A stretch of DNA of 21,466 bases. Source: Lachnospiraceae bacterium. GTDB taxonomy: Bacteria > Bacillota > Clostridia > Lachnospirales > Lachnospiraceae. Shown here piece by piece: positions 16,545 to 21,466 of this stretch. A program made the translations under genes and the position numbers. A model generated the notes under the pieces. The model made no database searches and was not told the origin of the DNA. It saw nothing but the letters and a program-made list of their open reading frames with translations. Position 1 is the stretch's first letter; every line of letters starts with the position of its first letter. The stretch is taken from contig CAAFNG010000441.1 of the NCBI GenBank assembly GCA_900764225.1, positions 1 through 21,466 of the forward strand. Direction: 5' to 3'.

Positions 16545-17942
16545 ATGTTATCTGTTATTGAATCAGTGAATGCTGCCATAAACAATTTTATCTGGGGCGT
16601 TCCTGCAATGATCTGTATCATTGGTGTGGGTCTTTATTTAAGTATCCGCACGAATTTTCTTCAGATCCGAAAGTTTCCTTATGCGATCAAAGTAACCATC
16701 GGACGTATGCTTCGAAAGAGAGAAGCTTCTGACGGAAGTCTGACACCGTTTCAGGCTGTCTGTACCGCTCTGGCTGCTACCGTAGGAACCGGAAATATTG
16801 CAGGTGTCGCAGGAGCAATCGCCATTGGAGGTCCGGGAGCTGTATTCTGGATGTGGGTTTCCGCAATTCTTGGAATGTGTACGAAATTTTCCGAGGTTAC
16901 ACTTGCGGTACATTTCCGTGAGACCAATGCCAATGGAGATCTGGTCGGCGGTCCTATGTATTACATCAAGAACGGACTCAAGAAGCACTGGCACTGGCTT
17001 GCGTATCTGTTTTCTGCCTTTGGTGTGCTGACTGTTTTCGGAACCGGAAATGCCACACAGGTCAATACCATTACGACTGCTGTTGACTCTGCGCTGATCA
17101 ACTATCATGTGATTGCAGCAGACAATACATCTACCGTGAACCTGGTAATGGGAATCGTACTGGCAATTCTGGTCGGACTGATTCTCCTTGGAGGAATCAA
17201 GAGAATCGGTCAGGTCACCGAGAAGCTTGTACCATTTATGGCGTTGTTTTATATTGTTCTTGCCATCGGTGTAGTAGTGATGAACTGGAGAAACGTTCCG
17301 GGCGTTTTCTCATCCATCATCAGCGGAGCTTTTAATCCGGCATCTGTTACCGGCGGTGCAGTGGGAAGCTTTTTCATGAGTATGAAAAAAGGTGTATCCA
17401 GAGGTATCTTTTCCAATGAGGCAGGTCTTGGTACCGGCTCCATCGCACATGCCTGTGCAGATACCAGAAAACCGGTAAAACAGGGCCTCTTTGGAATCTT
17501 TGAGGTATTTACCGATACCATCGTGATCTGTACACTGACCGCGCTTGTTATTCTCTGCAGCGGTGTGCCGGTGGGATACGGTGACGCGGCAGGAGCGGAG
17601 CTTACGATTCAGGGCTTTACCAACACTTACGGAAACTGGGTTTCTATTTTTACAGCAGTTGCCATGTGCTGTTTCGCATTTTCCACCATCATCGGCTGGG
17701 GACTTTACGGAGCCAGATGTGCGGAGTTTATTTTTAAGGAAAAAGCTATCAAGCCGTTTATGGTGCTGTACGCTCTGGTAGCGATCGTTGGCGCGACTAT
17801 GGATCTGGGACTTCTCTGGAGTATCGCGGAGACCTTCAACGGTCTGATGGCAATCCCGAACCTGATTGCAGTATTCCTGCTTTCCGGCGTTGTTGTGAAA
17901 CTGGTGAAAGAATATTTCGCGGGCGAAGGAGCAAAAGACTGA
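16545..17942 (+). CDS. Alanine/glycine:cation symporter (AGCS family)
   Basis: The 465-residue membrane protein fits sodium:alanine symporters (AlsT/AgcS type) at the usual length, with about ten to eleven membrane helices. Diagnostic stretches are FIWGVPAMICIIGVGLYLSIRTNF (two pieces), FQAVCTALAATVGTGNIAGVAGAI, GGPGAVFWMWVSAILGM, GGPMYYIKNG, FSNEAGLGTGSIAHA and EVFTDTIVICTLTALVI. Members take up alanine, glycine or related amino acids with Na+ or H+. The ATG follows AAGGGAAGGG. No terminator was seen behind it; the next promoter begins 29 bases after its stop. Confidence 0.93.
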   Translation: MLSVIESVNAAINNFIWGVPAMICIIGVGLYLSIRTNFLQIRKFPYAIKVTIGRMLRKREASDGSLTPFQAVCTALAATVGTGNIAGVAGAIAIGGPGAVFWMWVSAILGMCTKFSEVTLAVHFRETNANGDLVGGPMYYIKNGLKKHWHWLAYLFSAFGVLTVFGTGNATQVNTITTAVDSALINYHVIAADNTSTVNLVMGIVLAILVGLILLGGIKRIGQVTEKLVPFMALFYIVLAIGVVVMNWRNVPGVFSSIISGAFNPASVTGGAVGSFFMSMKKGVSRGIFSNEAGLGTGSIAHACADTRKPVKQGLFGIFEVFTDTIVICTLTALVILCSGVPVGYGDAAGAELTIQGFTNTYGNWVSIFTAVAMCCFAFSTIIGWGLYGARCAEFIFKEKAIKPFMVLYALVAIVGATMDLGLLWSIAETFNGLMAIPNLIAVFLLSGVVVKLVKEYFAGEGAKD

Positions 17943-17971
17943 AAAAAATGTCATATTCTGGAGAAAAAATC

Positions 17972-18000
17972 TTGACTATCAAAGGAAACAGAGTTAAAAT
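17972..18000 (+). promoter_or_regulatory. Promoter of the T-box - TRAP transporter operon
   Basis: TTGACT (17972-17977), exactly 17 bases, TAAAAT (17995-18000). Transcription would begin near 18007, about 40 bases before the T-box stem I. Confidence 0.75.
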
Positions 18001-18047
18001 TATTTTAGCTTGCTAAAGAGTTAATACATAATAGTGACAAATTCCAT

Positions 18048-18302
18048 GAAGGGAATCAGTAGAGACAGAGGAACCGTCTTCAGAGAGCTGCGGCTGGTGT
18101 GATGCAGCGTCGGAACTGGCTTGAATATCATCCCTGAGAAGGAAAGCCGAAAGTTTTTCCATAAGTAAGTAGGTTTTCACGGGTGCTTCCCGTTACAGAA
18201 GCCGCGTATGCCGGTACGTTGCAGAATCGTACTTGTTTCAATGGAGAAACAGGGTGGTTGCGGAATTTTATTATCCGTCCCTGAAGAGGGACGGATTTTT
18301 TT
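18048..18302 (+). promoter_or_regulatory. T-box riboswitch leader, isoleucine (AUC) specifier
   Basis: All main T-box parts are present. Stem I is closed by AGGGA (18050-18054) with TCCCT (18131-18135). The 5' side of its specifier loop has AGTAGA, and the 3' side reads GAA-T-ATC-A, placing the specifier ATC at 18127-18129. AGAGAG (18082-18087), GCTGC/GCAGC and the GGTGTGA loop form the distal part. Stem III is ACGGG/CCCGT (18179-18183, 18189-18193), followed by the T-box AGGGTGGTTGCGG (18251-18263). Antiterminator: CAGGG (18250-18254) with CCCTG (18279-18283), and CGGA (18261-18264) with TCCG (18274-18277), leaving a TGGTTG bulge. UGGU pairs with ACCA, fitting A73 of tRNA-Ile. Uncharged tRNA-Ile should turn on dctQM transcription. 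Confidence 0.9.
18274..18302 (+). terminator. Regulated terminator of the T-box leader
   Basis: TCCGTCCCT (18274-18282) pairs perfectly with AGGGACGGA (18287-18295), loop GAAG, then seven T. Its 5' arm is the same sequence that forms the 3' side of the antiterminator, so the two are mutually exclusive. Confidence 0.92.
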
Positions 18303-18373
18303 GTCCGAATCCGATTCCGAATTGCAGGTAGTGATCTGAAAAACCGGAAAAAATACAAAAAGGGGAAAGAGTA

Positions 18374-18877
18374 ATGAAAGTGTACAAAAAACTTATGAAC
18401 GCACTGGCAGCAGTAGAAAAAGTTGTACTGGTCCTTTCTACATTGCTGATCCTTGTGCTGACTGTGGGAAATGTATTTTCCCGTAAGGTCATCCACCGCT
18501 CATGGTCTTTTACTGAAGAGCTTGTTGTTGCGGTGTTCGTTCTCATCACACTTCTGGCAGCAGCACTTGCATGTCGGGAAAAGGGAGGACTGGTAAGCCT
18601 GACACTGGTTACCGACCGTCTTCCGAAAAAACTGGAAAAACCATCTGTGATCCTGATCACGGTTCTCAGCATTGTTTTTTCTGCGATCCTGTTTAAATAC
18701 GGTATGGACAAGGTTCTGACACAGCTGGCAAACGGTAAGAGAACTTTCGTACTGAACTGGCCGGAGTGGATCTTCTGGTCCTTCGTGCCGATCGGAGCAG
18801 GCTGTATGATTCTTCATTTTATTGAGTACTGCCTTGACTTCTGCCTGAAAAAAGATGATGAAAAGGAGGACAAATAA
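18374..18877 (+). CDS. dctQ: TRAP transporter small permease subunit (DctQ)
   Basis: The 167-residue protein has four hydrophobic segments with the DctQ layout: VEKVVLVLSTLLILVLTVGNVFSRKV (in two parts) and the diagnostic RSWSFTEELVVAVFVLITLLAAALACREKGGLVSL region. ILITVLSIVFSAILF and a WIFWSFVPIGAGCMILHFIEY end follow. The small subunit pairs with the large permease encoded directly downstream. GGGGAAAG precedes the ATG, which lies 71 bp after the T-box terminator. The next gene starts immediately after this stop, so both are translated together. Confidence 0.92.
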   Translation: MKVYKKLMNALAAVEKVVLVLSTLLILVLTVGNVFSRKVIHRSWSFTEELVVAVFVLITLLAAALACREKGGLVSLTLVTDRLPKKLEKPSVILITVLSIVFSAILFKYGMDKVLTQLANGKRTFVLNWPEWIFWSFVPIGAGCMILHFIEYCLDFCLKKDDEKEDK

Positions 18878-21466
18878 ATGATCAGTGCAATTCTGTTTAT
18901 CTCATTCTTTGTTTTCCTGATTCTGGGACTTCCGATTGCAATCTGTCTGGGACTGTCATCCGTATGTGCGATCCTTTATTCCGGTACATCACTGACGATC
19001 GTAGCAACAAATATGTATTCCGGTATCAGTAAATTCCTGCTTCTTGCCATTCCTTTCTTCGTTCTGTCAGGAAACATCATGGCAAAGGCCGGTATTTCCA
19101 AACGACTGATCAACTTTGTTGATACATGTGTTGGTCACAAAAAAGGTGGTATCGCTATCGTGTGCGTTATCGTTGCCTGCTTCTTCGGCGCGATCTCCGG
19201 TTCCGGTCCTGCAACGGTTGCAGCACTTGGAGCAGTTCTGATCCCGGCCATGGTTGAGCAGGGCGGCTTCTCCGCACCGTTTTCCACGGCGTTGATGGCC
19301 ACGTCGAGTTCCATAGCGATCGTCATACCGCCGAGTATCGCGTTCGTTGTATACGCTTCCATCACAGGCGTATCTATTGCAGATATGTTCATGGCAGGTA
19401 TCGTTCCTGGTATTCTCATGGGTATTGCTCTTGTGATCATCGTTCTGATCGAAGCAAAGAAACATAATATTAAACCATCCCGCGAAAAAGCTACCGCAAA
19501 AGAGCGCTGGGATACCTTTAAGGATGCGTTCTGGGGATTCCTGATGCCGATCATCATCCTTGGTGGTATTTATGGCGGTATCTTCACACCTACTGAGGCA
19601 GCAGCAGTATCTGTTGTTTATGGTCTGTTTGTAGGTATGGTGATCTACCGTGAGGTTAAGATCAAAGATCTGTTTGACATTCTTGTTGATTCTGCAAAGA
19701 CAACCGGTGGAATTATGCTGATCGTAGCATGTGCATCCCTGTTTTCCTTTGTATGTACCAAGTTTGGTATTGCAACTGCGGCATCTGATCTTCTTGCCAG
19801 CATTGCACATAACCAGTTTACTTTCCTTCTGATCGTAAACATCATCTTCCTGATCGCAGGATGCTTTATCGATGCAAACTCTGCGATGTATATTTTCGTA
19901 CCGATCATGCTTCCTGTATGCAAGGCTCTTGGATATGATGTGGTAGCATTCGGTGTTATGGCAACTGTAAACCTTGCAATCGGACAGGTAACACCGCCGG
20001 TAGGTGTAAACCTTTTCGTAGCCATCAGTATCAAGATCAAAAAAGGCCTGGAGGTTACTCTGCAGCAGATCTCCAAAGCCGTTATGCCGATGATCGCTGC
20101 TTCTGTAGCAGTTCTTCTGATCATCACTTATATTCCAGCAGTTTCCACTGCACTTCCGAAGGCACTTGCAAAAGAGGGCTCCTACACAGGAGACCAGTCT
20201 TCTGACACAGGAAGCACATCTTCCAAGGATGCAGGAGATGGCAGTGATTCCTTTAACACCATCGCAGATTACAGTGACCTTGACTGGCCGGAGATGACAT
20301 GGAACTTCGCATGCTCCACAACTGAGACAAGTACATGGGCTGACGGCGGACGTAAGTTCGGCGAGCTTATGGAAAAAGCAACCGGCGGAAAAGTCAAAGT
20401 TAATGTTTACGCAGCAGACCAGCTGACAAACGGAAACCAGTCCGAGGGTATTCAGGCATTGATGAACGGAGACCCGGTACAGATCTCCATGCATTCCAAC
20501 CTGATCTACTCTGCATTTGACCCGAGATTTAATGTAGTATCCCTGCCATTTATCTATGATTCCTACGATGACGCAGATGCAAAATTCGACGGTGAGGCCG
20601 GAGACAAGCTGAAGGAGATCCTTGGTGAGTACGGACTTCACTGTATGGGTATCGCAGAGAACGGATTCCGTGAGCTGACAAACAGCAAACACGAAGTAAA
20701 AACTGTAGACGATATGAAGAACCTGAAGGTTCGTGTGGCAGGTTCCAACCTTCTTATGGAATGCTATAAGAGATGGGGCGCAGATGCCACAAACATGAAC
20801 TGGTCAGAGACTTATACAGCTCTCCAGCAGAACACAGTAGAGGGCGAGGAGAACCCGTTACCGGCAATTGATGCAGCCAGCGTACAGGAAGTACAGCCGT
20901 ACTGCTCCATGTGGGATGCAATCTATGACTGTCTGTTCTTCTGCATCAACCAGGAAATCTATGACGGTCTGACACCAGAGCAGCAGAAGGTTGTTGATGA
21001 GGCTGGTCAGAAAGCCGTTGAGTATGAGCGTTACATCAACCGTTCCGGTGACGAAGAGATCATGAGCCGCTGGGAAGAGAGCAACGGTGTAACCTTCACA
21101 AAGAAAGAAGATATGGATATCGACTCCTTTAAAGAAGCTGTAGATGGAATCGATGAGTGGTTTGTTCAGGAGCTTAAGAGCCAGGGCTATGACGATGCAC
21201 AGGATCTGGTAGATCTTTTCACAAAAGAATCTGTAGATACAGTAGAGGATTACAGTGATCTGAACTGGCCGGAGACAACTTGGAACTTCGCATGCTCCAC
21301 AACCGAGACAAGTACATGGGCAGAAGGCGGACGTAAGTTCGGCGAGCTTATGGAAAAAGCAACCGGTGGAAAAGTCAAAGTTAATGTTTACGCAGCAGAC
21401 CAGCTGACAAACGGAAACCAGTCCGAGGGTATTCAGGCATTGATGAACGGAGACCCGGTACAGATC
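18878..21466 (+). CDS. dctM: TRAP large permease (DctM) fused to tandem DctP solute-binding domains, partial
   Basis: The frame is open for 863 codons to the window edge. Residues 1-428 are a full DctM permease (AIPFFVLSGNIMAKAGIS, FFGAISGSGPATVAALG, PPSIAFVVYA, FTPTEAAAVSVVYGLF, GQVTPPVGVNLFV). A Ser/Gly/Asp-rich linker (about 430-463) leads to a first DctP domain (464-790), with GFRELTN (R598), the carboxylate-binding-type Arg in NLKVRVAGS (R619), and SETYTALQQNTVEGEENP. A second DctP domain begins at residue 791 and is cut off by the window. No stop, start or signal peptide separates them. TRAP receptors are normally separate secreted proteins, so the receptors here are tethered. AGGAGG precedes the ATG. 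The substrate is probably a carboxylate linked to isoleucine supply. Confidence 0.93.
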   Translation, partial: MISAILFISFFVFLILGLPIAICLGLSSVCAILYSGTSLTIVATNMYSGISKFLLLAIPFFVLSGNIMAKAGISKRLINFVDTCVGHKKGGIAIVCVIVACFFGAISGSGPATVAALGAVLIPAMVEQGGFSAPFSTALMATSSSIAIVIPPSIAFVVYASITGVSIADMFMAGIVPGILMGIALVIIVLIEAKKHNIKPSREKATAKERWDTFKDAFWGFLMPIIILGGIYGGIFTPTEAAAVSVVYGLFVGMVIYREVKIKDLFDILVDSAKTTGGIMLIVACASLFSFVCTKFGIATAASDLLASIAHNQFTFLLIVNIIFLIAGCFIDANSAMYIFVPIMLPVCKALGYDVVAFGVMATVNLAIGQVTPPVGVNLFVAISIKIKKGLEVTLQQISKAVMPMIAASVAVLLIITYIPAVSTALPKALAKEGSYTGDQSSDTGSTSSKDAGDGSDSFNTIADYSDLDWPEMTWNFACSTTETSTWADGGRKFGELMEKATGGKVKVNVYAADQLTNGNQSEGIQALMNGDPVQISMHSNLIYSAFDPRFNVVSLPFIYDSYDDADAKFDGEAGDKLKEILGEYGLHCMGIAENGFRELTNSKHEVKTVDDMKNLKVRVAGSNLLMECYKRWGADATNMNWSETYTALQQNTVEGEENPLPAIDAASVQEVQPYCSMWDAIYDCLFFCINQEIYDGLTPEQQKVVDEAGQKAVEYERYINRSGDEEIMSRWEESNGVTFTKKEDMDIDSFKEAVDGIDEWFVQELKSQGYDDAQDLVDLFTKESVDTVEDYSDLNWPETTWNFACSTTETSTWAEGGRKFGELMEKATGGKVKVNVYAADQLTNGNQSEGIQALMNGDPVQI
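20267..21247 (+). repeat. First unit of a 981-bp in-frame tandem repeat (DctP domain copy 1)
   Basis: The unit begins at the GAT TAC AGT GA codons and is 327 codons long. Its first 219 bases recur from 21248. Confidence 0.88.
21248..21466 (+). repeat. Second unit of the DctP tandem repeat, cut by window edge
   Basis: The 219 visible bases differ from 20267-20485 at 10 positions by my count, giving 3 changes in 73 residues. The last 99 bases (21368-21466) are identical to 20387-20485. Confidence 0.9.

Noticed and set aside
18124..18128. Asn (AAT) or Tyr-like (TAT) reading of the T-box specifier
   Set aside because: These registers break the GAA-N-NNN-A pattern beside the stem I base, and Asn tRNA (G73) would not pair with the UGGU bulge.
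19067..20692. 541-codon open frame on the minus strand opposite dctM/dctP
   Set aside because: It is antisense to a clear TRAP permease, its translation is rich in Cys, His and Asn with no recognisable domain, and it reflects codon bias of the real gene.

Overview
The window looks like chromosomal DNA of a Gram-positive gut anaerobe of the Lachnospiraceae (Blautia/Dorea-like). This is an inference from the gene set (B12-type radical SAM + DUF2344 + RNase G/E cluster, ECF transporter, AGCS symporter, T-box leader), strong AGGAGG-type ribosome binding sites and moderate GC. No rRNA or tRNA gene and no CRISPR array was seen.

Layout. (1) 1-3175, minus strand: an operon of a TIGR03960-like radical SAM protein, a DUF2344 protein and the start of an RNase G/E gene, driven by a promoter at 3146-3175 through a ~175-nt leader. 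(2) 3252-4715: an IS4-type insertion sequence with 18-bp perfect inverted ends, a transposase gene interrupted by one in-frame TGA, and a leader hairpin that can hide the transposase ribosome binding site. Its right end abuts a small XRE regulator gene and seems to supply part of that gene's promoter. (3) 5098-5341: a gap rich in inverted repeats. (4) 5342-7669, minus strand: a cytosolic LacI-type sensor domain fused to a diguanylate cyclase. (5) 7896-10418: a membrane-anchored hydrolase, an RsmJ-type 16S rRNA methyltransferase and an EamA exporter. (6) 10415-13661: a complete ECF vitamin-type transporter (S component, fused double ATPase, EcfT) with its own promoter and a terminator-like hairpin after the first gene. 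(7) 13713-16366: a flavin/PPOX-type protein, a nitroreductase with its own promoter and terminator, and a lysophospholipase-like hydrolase. (8) 16545-17942: an alanine/glycine:cation symporter. (9) 17972-21466: a T-box riboswitch followed by a TRAP transporter.

The standout is region 9. The T-box leader has an AUC (isoleucine) specifier, a UGGU tRNA-end-binding bulge consistent with the A73 of tRNA-Ile, and explicit mutually exclusive antiterminator and terminator helices. It precedes dctQ and a dctM gene that does not stop: the large permease continues in frame into a DctP solute-binding domain and then into a second, nearly identical DctP domain that runs off the window. A TRAP transporter with covalently tethered tandem receptors under uncharged-tRNA-Ile control suggests uptake of isoleucine or an isoleucine-related carboxylate, for example a branched-chain 2-oxo acid. 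That substrate is inference.
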